The position numbers were made by a program, and so were the translations under genes. From positions 558,001 to 622,000 of the forward strand of contig CBDBDN010000005.1 of assembly GCA_965203855.1 (NCBI GenBank): DNA of 64,000 bases, written 5' to 3'. Positions within the stretch are counted from its first letter, which is position 1. Every line of letters starts with the position of its first letter. Under the pieces are notes generated by a model. The model was given only the letters and a program-made list of their open reading frames with translations. It was not told the DNA's origin and searched no databases. Positions 48,952 through 57,600 of the stretch are shown one piece after another. This DNA comes from Bin87 sp965203855. Its GTDB lineage: Bacteria > Chloroflexota > Dehalococcoidia > Lucifugimonadales > UBA3495.

Positions 48952-49223
48952 GCAGGGCCCGCGGTACCACCCTTCTTTTCCGAATGGCGGGTTGTCCGCC
49001 ATGCAGAACGCTTGCTGTACACGGCCTATATCGGGGCTGAACCGCCGACCCTACGCGTCCGCCGGCCGGGATTCTGCGCTTGCGCCGCAACAAACCCGCC
49101 GGCAGCCATTTCAGGCCGGTCGCTCCGGGGCGAGTTCAAGGGCTTGCGACCGCCGGCTTGCACCAACCGCCGGCTCTCTGCTGGCCTGCCGCCCTTTACT
49201 ACTCCCCATCACAGCGAACAACG
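48952..49223 (-). promoter_or_regulatory. T-box riboswitch leader of the ilv-leu operon (apparent Leu specifier)
   Basis: The minus strand carries the canonical T-box AAGGGTGGTACCGCG (48974-48960), whose TGGT would pair with an ACCA tRNA end. Upstream is a Stem I-like domain with GATGGGGAGTAGTAAAGG (the AG-bulge region), AGAGAGCCGGCGGTTGGTG (distal loop), and TTGAACTCGCC near the 3' side. By analogy with other T-boxes the codon after GAA is the specifier: CTC (49134-49132), leucine. Uncharged tRNA-Leu would favour the antiterminator and allow transcription into ilvB-ilvN-uma2-ilvC-leuA. Confidence 0.9.
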
Positions 49224-49229
49224 GGCAAC

Positions 49230-49258
49230 AGGTTAGCACCGCAACGCGCCGGTGTCAA
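49230..49258 (-). promoter_or_regulatory. Sigma-70-type promoter of the ilv-leu operon
   Basis: TTGACA (49258-49253), a 17-nt spacer and TAACCT (49235-49230) precede the T-box leader. The predicted transcript start is near 49223, just before Stem I. Consensus -35, ideal spacing and position support it. Confidence 0.75.
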
Positions 49259-49259
49259 T

Positions 49260-49500
49260 AACGGGCGAGTAGCGGTATTCTTAACACACATGGACAATGG
49301 ATTTTGCGCCCATCTGCTGGCAAGCCAGCACCACGGGGAATGGACCCGTGACTGCTTGGCGGCAGCTAACTTCCGTCGTCTAGATTCACAAAATCCCCTC
49401 CATCCTGCCCATCGGTGGCAGCAACTCCCCTTCTCCGGCCAAATCCAAAATCCTCACCCATTCCGTTCATCCATGCCATCATTCTCCCGCCCTCAAATCG
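49260..49500. other. Region upstream of the ilv-leu promoter
   Basis: No gene recognised. It contains part of the dispersed-repeat module (AAATCCAAAATCCTCACC...TCCATGCCATC, 49437-49482) and a half palindrome (CGTCATTCCGGC, 49499-49510) that reaches the end of the next gene. Confidence 0.4.
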
Positions 49501-50175
49501 TCATTCCGGCTGCGTGATGCTGTCCAGCATTGCGGCGGCGAATTCCGGCAAGCCGCCCTGCTGCCCACAGCCGAAGCAACGCCACCGGACGCCGTCCAGG
49601 AATACGCTCAATGTCCCCTCCCCAGCGCAGAGCGGGCAGTCGCCGCTAACCCGGCGCCGCTGCAACGGAGATGCGCCGGGCCGGGACAGCGTAGTGAAAC
49701 TGCCAATCAGTTGCAGCAGCCGGCCGCGTCGCACGGCGCCGGTCGGGTCGCGGCCCATCGTGCGGCAGTCGCGCCAGCCCAGCTCCCGCCGCACCTCGCC
49801 AATCAGGTTGGCGTAAGTCAATTCGGCATCAGTCAACCCGGACCCGGCGCGTCCATCCGGCCCGCCGCTGTCGCCATTGCGGGTTACATTATTGCGGACT
49901 ACACTGAAAAGCGCCGCCGCGAGTGCGTACAGGCCGGGTTCACTGGCCGCCGCCAGGCTGATTTCCGGCTGGTCCGAAATCGTCAGCATTGCGTGCCGCA
50001 GGTATTCCCGCAGCTGCGCCGCCGTGTAAGGCGGATAGGATACAACGGGCAGATTAGCCGGCGCATCCGGTTCATCCGCAGCGTCATAAACGACGCCGTC
50101 GTCCGGAGCCGGCCGCATCATTACGGTTACATCCTTCGGCAATTGGGCGATGGGTTCGACAGCGGCAGATTCCAT
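49501..50175 (-). CDS. Orphan protein with a primase-type (CHC2-like) zinc finger
   Basis: A 224-residue protein. Its C-terminal 45 residues read CPLC, then VRWRCFGCGQQGGLPEF: a four-Cys zinc finger in the arrangement of the DnaG N-terminal zinc-binding domain (CPFH...YKCFGCGxGGD). There is no primase catalytic domain. The N-terminal 60 residues are acidic and Pro-rich, and the middle (residues about 60-150) is helical with no recognised family. It might be a plasmid- or phage-derived replication accessory, or a DNA-binding regulator. Start ATG 50175 lacks a strong ribosome site. Confidence 0.7.
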   Translation of the reverse strand: MESAAVEPIAQLPKDVTVMMRPAPDDGVVYDAADEPDAPANLPVVSYPPYTAAQLREYLRHAMLTISDQPEISLAAASEPGLYALAAALFSVVRNNVTRNGDSGGPDGRAGSGLTDAELTYANLIGEVRRELGWRDCRTMGRDPTGAVRRGRLLQLIGSFTTLSRPGASPLQRRRVSGDCPLCAGEGTLSVFLDGVRWRCFGCGQQGGLPEFAAAMLDSITQPE

Positions 50176-50336
50176 AACGCACTTTCCCGGCGCCGGGCAA
50201 TGATTTACGCCGCAAGACTAGACAGGGCAAGACAGCGCAGCGCCCCGGCGCACTAGTATCTATCCTGCATCTCAACCCGGCGCCGGCGCAACCGCCAAGT
50301 GTCAGCAGCCGACAGCATTTCCATTCAGGCGATTTG
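50176..50336. other. Short region without a recognised gene
   Basis: GC-rich sequence containing CCGGCGCCGGG-type self-complementary tracts (near 50189 and 50277). No promoter or gene is convincing. Confidence 0.3.
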
Positions 50337-50545
50337 AACTGCCGTCATTTCAGCGCCTTCAACCGTCATTCCGGGGCGCCCCCAGCTGTCATTCCGGGGG
50401 CGCCCTCAACCGTCATTCCGGCGCCCTCAACCGTCATTCTGGCGCTCTCAACCGTCATTCCGGCGAAAGCCGGAATCCACCGTCCTAATCTGCCGTTACG
50501 GTGGATGGAACCGGCAGTCATTGATTCCGGCGGAAGTCGGAATGA
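50337..50545. repeat. Array of CAACCGTCATTCCGGCGCC-type units ending in palindromes
   Basis: About six irregular copies, 20-23 bp apart, of TCAACCGTCATTCCGGCGCCC (some with TTCTGG or GGGGCGCC variants) lead into an intact palindrome GTCATTCCGGCGAAAGCCGGAATCC (about 50454-50478). An inverted copy GATTCCGGCGGAAGTCGGAATGACGG lies at about 50522-50547. Confidence 0.88.
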
Positions 50546-50578
50546 CGGTTTTGGGGCGCCAAATTACCGGCCCAGCGG

Positions 50579-51646
50579 TTATGCCCAATGCAGCAAGCGG
50601 CGGTGAATCTCCTCCAGACTGGTTATCTCGCCTAACAGGATAGCGCGGGCCAGGCTGCGGACGCGCGCTTTGTCGGCCTCGGCGGTGATGTACTCCACCG
50701 GCGATTTGCCGTCCACCCGCGCCAGCAGCAAAGCCCCCATTTGCCGCACTGTATCCGGCTCCATCCTGTCGGCCTGCGTTGATGGCGTATCGGCGGCGGC
50801 ATATTCCGACCGAAATGCGGCGGTGGCGCGGTTGTACTGCGCGGCCAGCTCCGGGCGGTGCAGCGCCTTGAGCGTCAGATGGTTCAGCATAAATGCCAGG
50901 TCAAAAACCGGATTACCCAGATGCGCTACCTCAAAATCCAACAGCAGCACCGCTGCCGCAGACCCGGCGCCGGACACGATTACATTTTTCGGGCTGTAAT
51001 CGCCATGCACCAGCGCCAGCGGACGCCCCAGCATCCGGTCGGCGGCGGCGTTTATGGCATCCGCCAAATCGGGATGCGCCGCTGCCGTTGCCCGATGATA
51101 AGGAGCAATGCGGAGCTGTACGAAACTGCGCTGGTCGGCAAACGGCAGCAGCGCCTCGGGAATATCGCCCTTCGCACCGTCTCTATCCTTATCCTTGATG
51201 GCCGTAGCCCGGTGCATCTCGCCCAGCAGACGCCCGACTTTGCCGGCGACTGCCGTATCAATATGGCCGGCCAGCAGCGCCTCTTTCCAGTTGACGCCGC
51301 CCGCTGGAGCCGCGGTCATCACATAGCAGAAATTGCCATCATCCTGGTCAACAACCTGCGGAACGGATCCCGGCGGCAGTATCCCGGACAGATAGCGGAT
51401 ACTGGCCCATTCCCGGTGGATGCGGCTGCGGTCGGCCCGCCATTCCTGGGCCACCCGCAGCTGCGGCAGCGACTGCTTGACCACCAAAGCGCCGCCGGGA
51501 ACGCCGTCCCCGGTTACGCAAATCACGATGTTGGAAACGCCGCCGCCCAGAGTTGACGCCGTGGCCGACGCGGCGGCGGCGGGCGTTATCACCCCGCGCC
51601 CGGCAAGATAGGCGGCGGCATTGGCGGCATCCAGATGGAACGGCAT
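50579..51646 (-). CDS. Aminoglycoside phosphotransferase-family (APH/choline-kinase-like) kinase
   Basis: A 355-residue protein kinase-like small-molecule kinase. The N-lobe has GGGVSNIVICV, the ATP-binding Lys is in ALVVKQSLPQLR, the catalytic loop is LVHGDYSPKNVIV, and the metal Asp is in LLLDFEVAHLGNPVFDLAF. The HGDxSPKN and DFE pair is typical of methylthioribose-kinase-like and APH-like enzymes; the substrate is not evident and antibiotic resistance should not be assumed. ATG 51646 begins MPFHLDAANAAAYL; the frame extends upstream without similarity. It follows the membrane/coiled-coil gene by 28 nt. Confidence 0.82.
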   Translation of the reverse strand: MPFHLDAANAAAYLAGRGVITPAAAASATASTLGGGVSNIVICVTGDGVPGGALVVKQSLPQLRVAQEWRADRSRIHREWASIRYLSGILPPGSVPQVVDQDDGNFCYVMTAAPAGGVNWKEALLAGHIDTAVAGKVGRLLGEMHRATAIKDKDRDGAKGDIPEALLPFADQRSFVQLRIAPYHRATAAAHPDLADAINAAADRMLGRPLALVHGDYSPKNVIVSGAGSAAAVLLLDFEVAHLGNPVFDLAFMLNHLTLKALHRPELAAQYNRATAAFRSEYAAADTPSTQADRMEPDTVRQMGALLLARVDGKSPVEYITAEADKARVRSLARAILLGEITSLEEIHRRLLHWA

Positions 51647-51674
51647 CAGGCCGGAATGACGGGGGTGGTGCCGG

Positions 51675-52103
51675 CTATTGGCGGTGTTCGGGCGCCGCGC
51701 CGTTTTCAAGCTGAGCCAGGCGCGCGGTAAGGCGGGCAACCTCGGCTTCGGCTTGCGCGGCGCGTTCCCGCTCATCCATGGCGCGTTTCCGCTCCTGTTC
51801 GGCGAAATCGTAGGCTTCCTGAGCTTTTTTGGCGTAAATGTAGCTGGAAATCACGATGGGGGCTCCTGCGGTTACGGTGATGGTCGGGCTCACGATTTGG
51901 AACACTTTCACCCATTCGGCGAAACCGGGCTGTACGCTGGCGTCCAGCACTGGCGCCATTAAATATACAACGGTGGTCAAGCCGATGGCTATCGCTTGCA
52001 GCAGGCTGAACTCGGCCGCCGTCAGCAGCGTAGCGGCAATGTGCGACCAGAGCAGGCCACGGCCGGGCGGCGTCAGGCGGCGGGGTTTTTCGGATGTTGT
52101 CAT
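51675..52103 (-). CDS. Small membrane protein with C-terminal coiled coil, paralogue C
   Basis: A 142-residue protein related to the pair at 8261-9090. The N-terminal helix ends in LLQAIAIGLTTVVYLMAPVLD (residues about 33-53), comparable to LLQLFAIGTTTGIYHLAPQLD in paralogue A. It then has PGFAEWVKVFQIVSPTITV and a second hydrophobic stretch, followed by a heptad-rich charged tail (EQERKRAMDERERAAQAEAEV). Function unknown. Start ATG 52103 with TAGGTAA upstream. It lies before the phosphotransferase gene on the same strand. Confidence 0.68.
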   Translation of the reverse strand: MTTSEKPRRLTPPGRGLLWSHIAATLLTAAEFSLLQAIAIGLTTVVYLMAPVLDASVQPGFAEWVKVFQIVSPTITVTAGAPIVISSYIYAKKAQEAYDFAEQERKRAMDERERAAQAEAEVARLTARLAQLENGAAPEHRQ

Positions 52104-52180
52104 ACTTGTTACCTACGCTTGCGGCGCTATGCAAATTGCGAAATTATCCGGTAGCGCCGTCGCGATAAGGGCTGCATCGG

Positions 52181-52395
52181 CTACCGAAATATCCTGCCCG
52201 GCGGGCCGGACTGCCCATATTCATCATCGCCCCAGCAGTCCACGCTGCCATCGGCGCGGAGCCCGCAAGTATGTTTCCAACCAGTGCTAACCGACTGGAA
52301 CTTTCCACCACCGCAAGCACTGACAGACCGGCAACTACTATTGCTGCCAACAGCATCAGCCGGTGCAATGTCAATCCAATCCCTGTGCCGTACAT
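52181..52395 (-). pseudogene. RCC1-repeat exported protein, truncated and frameshifted
   Basis: ATG 52395, behind GGGAGGAC, starts MYGTGIGLTLHRLMLLAAIVVAG, a signal or anchor helix. After VLAVV the sequence changes frame and reads GGGKFQSVSTGWKHTCGLRA, then DGSVDCWGDDEYGQ, a near-perfect RCC1/BNR-type repeat, before a stop at 52181. Only one repeat of what is usually a seven-repeat propeller remains. The frame change lies in a GGTGGTGG run (about 52307-52312). Confidence 0.7.
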
Positions 52396-52733
52396 TCTTT
52401 TGTCCTCCCAGTCTGTACGGAGCGCATTGGCAACGCAAATCCGTACCGCATAGTTCTCCCGACACATGGTGAGGTGGATGAGGACACTGCCAGCGGATGG
52501 ACGCCGCACTCTGCCCGCCTTTACCGCAAAAGCGGGCAAGTCGGCGCCATCAGCAAAACAGCATTCCTCCGCCCACATTGTACGCCGTCCCCCGGTAATC
52601 AGCGCTGCATTGCCTAGCAAGGGCATTGGTATCACCTCGTTTTGCTGGCCGCCGGGCATTGTACGGGCGGCGTTGATGGATGGGTTGGTAGATAGATAGA
52701 TTGCGGCCAAGGCTGGGTTGCCGCTGTGGCAGG
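52396..52733. other. Region upstream of the RCC1 remnant
   Basis: A minus-strand frame with GAGGTGATACC before an ATG near 52626 runs into the RCC1 remnant (MPLLGNAALITGG...), but its sequence matches no family and shows no domain pattern. Otherwise nothing is recognised. Confidence 0.3.
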
Positions 52734-53345
52734 CTAGTCGCCGTCGCCCCGCCCGGCCAGCGCAAAGGGTTCCCGCGCGAATATCCGCCGCACCATCGGC
52801 TCAAAGAACTCCAGTGGCAGCGACTGATACTCCGGGTCAAACGACGGCTGATCCCAGCGATGGCAGAAATCTACGGCGTCCTGATACCAGGGATGGTTCC
52901 GGTAGCGGTCGCGCGCATTGCGGTCATTGCCAAAGTGATGCGCGTAATAGTAGCTCTGAAACAGCCCATGCTGCCGGACAATCCAGTAAGTGCGCTTGGT
53001 TACATAGGGGCGTAGCACGGCGGCGGCCAGCTCGCTGTGGTTGTGCGGCGACAGCAAATCGCCAATGTCGTGCAGCAGGACGGCGACGATCATTTCATCG
53101 TCGGCATCGTCCCGGTAAGCCCGCGTCGCCGCTTGCAGCGAATGCTCCAGGCGGTCAACCCGATAGCCGGCCAGCGAACCGGACAAGCCGGCCAGCTGCG
53201 CCAGCACCCGGTCGGCGGTGCCGGCGGCGAATTCGGCCTCCAGGCGTTCCAGCAGCTCGTAGTCAGCGCGGGTGCCGGCGGCCATACTGGTAAAGGATAC
53301 AGTGGCGGCGTCCCGCGCGCCGGGGATAGCGTTTTCGGTCATCAT
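52734..53345 (-). CDS. HD-domain protein of the PhnZ/TmpB-like type
   Basis: A 203-residue HD-superfamily protein. The metal motif comprises His in LEHSLQAATRAY, the HD pair in VAVLLHDIGDLLSP, NHSELAAAVLRPYV, His in VRQHGLFQ, and a late Asp in VDFCHRWDQPSFDP. This order, with the HDIGDxxxPxNH segment, resembles the PhnZ/TmpB group of diiron phosphonate oxygenases as well as uncharacterised HD phosphohydrolases. I favour the former only weakly. The start is ATG 53345 or 53342, with CGGAGC upstream. The C-terminal tail is unremarkable. Confidence 0.78.
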   Translation of the reverse strand: MMTENAIPGARDAATVSFTSMAAGTRADYELLERLEAEFAAGTADRVLAQLAGLSGSLAGYRVDRLEHSLQAATRAYRDDADDEMIVAVLLHDIGDLLSPHNHSELAAAVLRPYVTKRTYWIVRQHGLFQSYYYAHHFGNDRNARDRYRNHPWYQDAVDFCHRWDQPSFDPEYQSLPLEFFEPMVRRIFAREPFALAGRGDGD

Positions 53346-53498
53346 AAAACTTGCTCCGAGAAAAGGTTAGGGTAAAAGCCGCCGGCAAATTGACCGCCGG
53401 GGCGCTAGATTGTAGGATATTACCCCAATATCGTCATCAGTACCGCGTACTCCAGCGCTCCGGCGCTCCAATCCCCGAACCCCAACGTCGAATGCCTT

Positions 53499-54629
53499 AT
53501 GCCTGAAACTAACGGACAACACCCCGAACTGCGCCCCGAACCCCGTTTTGACTGGTTTGTCCCCATTGACGGGGACGGCAACCGGGCCGGCACACTGCGC
53601 CCGCAACGCCCGCCTACCTTTGACTACCTGCGCCAGGTGGCCGAAACCGCCGAGGACTGCGGTTTCTATTCCATGCTGATTCCGACCCGGTTCGCCAATG
53701 GGCTGTTCGCCGAGGATGCGCCGCTGGCAGAAACCTGGACTACGGCCACGGCATTGGCCGCCGTTACCTCCCGCATCCGCTTTCTGGTGGCCGTGCGTCC
53801 CGGTTTCATCGCTTTGGGCCTGTTTGCCCAGATGGCGGCGGCGCTGCACCAGATTTCCGGCGGACGGCTGGACCTCAACATCGTTCCCGGCGGCATTCAG
53901 AACGATTTTGAGCGCGTCGGCGAAGTCAGCGACCACGCTACCCGCTACGAGCGCGCCGCGGAGTTTATCGCCGCCTGCCGCGCCCTCTGGCAGCAGCCGC
54001 AGCCGGTAGATTACGACGGCCAGTTTTACCGGTTGGCCGGCGCCTATTGTTCGCCGGCTCCCGGCGTTGATGCGCCCCGGTTTTACCTGGGCGGCGCATC
54101 CCCGCGCGCCGTGGCTCTCTCCGCGCGCCAGGCCGACGTGCATCTGGGCTGGATTGAGCCGCCGGACGACACCGCCCGCCGCATCGCCGACCTGCGCCGT
54201 CAATATGATGACGCCAAACGCCCGCTAACTCTGGGCTTGCGTTCCCATCTGGTGATCCGAGACGACGAAGCAGCGGCCTGGCGCGCTGCCGGTGAGCTCA
54301 TCGCTGATGCCGACCCGGCAGTCAAAGCGCAGCGGCAGGCGGCCATCGTCGGTACGCCAATGGTCGGGCAGCAGGCGCAGGCGCGGGCCGCCGCCGGGCA
54401 TCGGCTGGGCGGCCCGCTCTGGAACGGCCTTTCGGAAGTGCGCGTCAATTGCGGCAGCGCGCTGGTTGGCACGCCCGAACAGGTTGCCGACGCCTTGCTG
54501 GACTACTGGCGGCTCGGCATTGACGAGTTCATCCTCAGCGGCTTTCCGCATATTGAGGAATGCCGGCGCGCCGCCGGCCAGCTGCTGCCGCTGCTGCGGG
54601 AACGCATCGCTGCGGAACGGGCGCAATGA
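53499..54629 (+). CDS. LLM-class flavin-dependent monooxygenase (alkanesulfonate-type)
   Basis: A 376-residue bacterial luciferase-like TIM-barrel oxygenase. FDWFVPIDGDG at the N-terminus, AEDCGFYSMLIPTR, TSRIRFLVAVRPG, HQISGGRLDLNIVPGG and FYLGGASPRAVALSARQADVHL follow the SsuD/alkanesulfonate monooxygenase group; GTPEQVADALLDYWRLGIDEFILSGFPH-like residues close the barrel. It uses reduced FMN and oxygen to attack a sulfonate, sulfone or similar substrate. No flavin reductase or sulfonate transporter is adjacent. Start ATG 53499 lacks a clear ribosome site. An arylsulfotransferase-like gene lies 7 kb downstream. Confidence 0.88.
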   Translation: MPETNGQHPELRPEPRFDWFVPIDGDGNRAGTLRPQRPPTFDYLRQVAETAEDCGFYSMLIPTRFANGLFAEDAPLAETWTTATALAAVTSRIRFLVAVRPGFIALGLFAQMAAALHQISGGRLDLNIVPGGIQNDFERVGEVSDHATRYERAAEFIAACRALWQQPQPVDYDGQFYRLAGAYCSPAPGVDAPRFYLGGASPRAVALSARQADVHLGWIEPPDDTARRIADLRRQYDDAKRPLTLGLRSHLVIRDDEAAAWRAAGELIADADPAVKAQRQAAIVGTPMVGQQAQARAAAGHRLGGPLWNGLSEVRVNCGSALVGTPEQVADALLDYWRLGIDEFILSGFPHIEECRRAAGQLLPLLRERIAAERAQ

Positions 54630-54666
54630 TTTTACGCTGTCGGCAAACGGACGGCGGGCGGCGCTG

Positions 54667-57600
54667 ATGGGCAGTTTCAGCCTGCTGCTTTGGCTGCTGC
54701 CCCGCCGGCTGCGTTCCGCCTGGGGTTTGTTGGCCGTTACCGCTTTTGGCGTCCTGGCCGCCGTAACTATTATGGCGCTGGGCGCAATGTATTCCCACGC
54801 CCTGGCCGAGGCCGGCCTGCGCCATTCCCTGGCGGTAGCCTCGCCCAATGTGATTAATGCGCGCATCATTGTCCGCAACCGGCCGTTGAGCCCGCAGGAC
54901 TATGCCGCGCTGCGTGCCGGCATTGAGGGCATTATTGACCGCAGCATCGGCTATCTGCAACGCGACCGGAACCGCTACGCCCGGATGCTGCCAACGCTGC
55001 CGTTCACCCGTGAGGATCTGCCCTACGGCATCCGGGATGTTCCGCTGGGACGCCCCTTTTTCGTTACCCGGTTTCAGGAACACGCGCAGCTGGCCTCCGG
55101 GCGGTGGCCGACGGACGCCGTAGGACAGGACGCCAACGGCCAGCCCTTGATCGAGGGCGTGCTGGGCGTCGATGCCGCCCGCAGCCTGGGCTGGACGGAC
55201 GGGCAGCGCGCCTGGCTGGTGCTGTTTCCCGGTTCGGATGACCTGCCACGGCAGTATATCGCCGTGAACATCGTCGGCATTGCCGAGGCCGCCAATCCGC
55301 GCGCCGAGTACTGGATGGGCGCATCCGATTATTTCCACATCGGCGACTGGGAGGGCCGCCCGGTGGCGCCGATCTATGTAACCGAAAACGCCTATTTCAA
55401 CGGCATTGGCGCCAACTACCCGTCTCTGGTTGGCGATTTCGGCTGGCTCAGTTACCTCAACCCGGATGCCATCACTTCCCGCACCGTAGCGGCGGCGCGC
55501 GACAACCTGAAGGCTCTGGAAACCGACGTCAACGCCCAATTCCCCCGCTCTTATGTGCTGACCGGCCTGGAAAACAGCCGCGGCACCGGGCTGCTGGCAA
55601 CTTACCAGCGCGGCCTTACGCTGGCCCGCGCGCCCCTTTATCTGTTCATATCGCTGGTGGTAGTGGTCATCCTGTACTTTCTGGCATTGGCGGTTACGCT
55701 GCTGGCCGGCGCCCGCGCCGCCGAATCCTCGCTGCTGCGGAGCCGGGGGGCCAGCGCTTTACAAGTAGGCGGCCTCCTGGCGCTGGGCGAGGGCGCAATC
55801 GTGCTGGCCGCTACGCTGGTCGGCCCTCTGCTGGCCTGGGGCATCGGCAGCGCATTCCTGCTGGACACCATCAACCCGGTCAGCCGCCCCGGCGCCGGCG
55901 AAACTCCGCTGGGCGTGGGCCTCTCCTGGCAGATGTATGCCATTGGCGCAGTGGGCGGCCTGCTCTGCCTGGCCGTGCTGACGGCGGCCGGCGGGTCGCT
56001 GGCGCGGCTGGGGATACTGGATTTCTTGCGCGCCCGTTCCCGTCCGCCGGCGGCGCCCTGGCTGCAACGCTATTACATTGACCTCCTGGCGGTAGCGGCG
56101 TTGGGCGTGCTGGTTTGGCAAATCCGGCAGCGGGGCGGCTTTGTAGAGGGAACATTGGCCGGCGGCGGCCCCGCGCTGGATCCGCTGCTGCTGCTGGCGC
56201 CGGCGGCCGCGCTGATTGCCCTTGCTTTTCTGCTGTTGCGCGCCCTGCCCTGGGCGATGGCGGCGGCGGCATGGGCCGCCCGGCATTCCGCGCCGGCCTG
56301 GATTTCGCTGACGCTGCGGCAGATGGCCCGCCGCCCGCTGCCTTACGCCTCGCTGACGGTCGTCGTAACCCTGGCGGCGGCGTTGGGCGTGTTCGCCGGC
56401 TCTTTCCAGTCGACGCTGTCCCGCAGCGAAGCCGACCAGTCCCGGCACAGCATCGGCGGCGATATGACGCTGAACAATGCGCGTTTCAGCGGGCGCACGG
56501 CCGACGCGCGGATAGCCGAGCTGAACGCCATTGACGGAGTAACGGCAGTGTCGGCGGTCATCCGCGAGCCGGTAGGGTTCCTGGACGGCCCAATGCAGCG
56601 CGGCACGGCGCTGGGCGTTGACCCGTTGACTTTTGCGTCGGCGTCGTGGTGGCGGGATTCCTTTGCCGGCGGCGAACCGTCCGATTTGGATACGCTGCTG
56701 GCGCCGCTGCGCCGCACTTTGAATTCGCAGTCGGCCGGCGTGGCGCTGCCGGCGGGCGCCAACCGCATTGCCGTACAGGCCCGCCGGGCGGACCGCAGTA
56801 TCGGCGGCGCTGTTCCGCTGCCCAGCTACCGACTCTGGGCGCGCCTTGCCAACGCCAGCGGGGCGTACCGCAATCTGGAGCTGGGTACGCTGACGGCGGA
56901 GTTCGGCGCCGGCGAGCAATGGCGGCAGCTGGACGCCGAGCTGCCCGACCCGGCGGCGCAGTGGCGGCTGGTATCGGTGCATATCTCTGGTGAATCCTTT
57001 GCCCGCACGCCGCCCGGCGCGCTGTTGCTGGACGATATTACGGCGCACGGGCCGGGACTGCCGCCGGATGGCGCATTGGTAGAAGGGTTTGAGGAAATCG
57101 GGCCGTGGACGGCGCTGCCTCAAGCGGGCGGCGTCGCCGACCGCGCCGAGCGCACTGCCGACGCCGCCCGCTCCGGCGCCGCCGGGATGCGGATTACCTG
57201 GGAGGAGCCGCTGGGCCGGTCGCCGCGCGGCATTATCGTTCCGCCGGGGCCGCTGCCTCTGCCGGCTATCGCCGGGCCGGGTTTTGCCCCCGGCCAGCCG
57301 GTTCGCATCACCGTGGACGGCTACATTGTGCCGGCGCGCGTTACCGCCACCGTAAGCCATTTCCCGACGCTGGACGAAAGGCGTTCTTTTCTGGTGATGT
57401 CCGTCCACGAACTGCAAGCCTGGCTGGCGCAGGCCCCCGGCGCGCAGCCGATTACGCCCGACGAATGGTGGTTTGCCATTGCCGACGGCGCCGACCGCCA
57501 GCAGACGGCCAACGAAATTCGCGCCGTCGGTTACCGGCTGTCGTTCCTGCGCGACCGGGCGCACACCGTATCCGTAGCCACGCGCAACCCCTTGGCCGGC

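Noticed and set aside
50579..51646. Antibiotic resistance gene
   Set aside because: The APH fold is shared by many metabolite kinases and nothing here indicates aminoglycoside specificity.
54292..54666. Longer start for permease 1 overlapping the LLM oxygenase gene
   Set aside because: Those 125 codons are the oxygenase gene in another frame; the membrane helix starts at ATG 54667.
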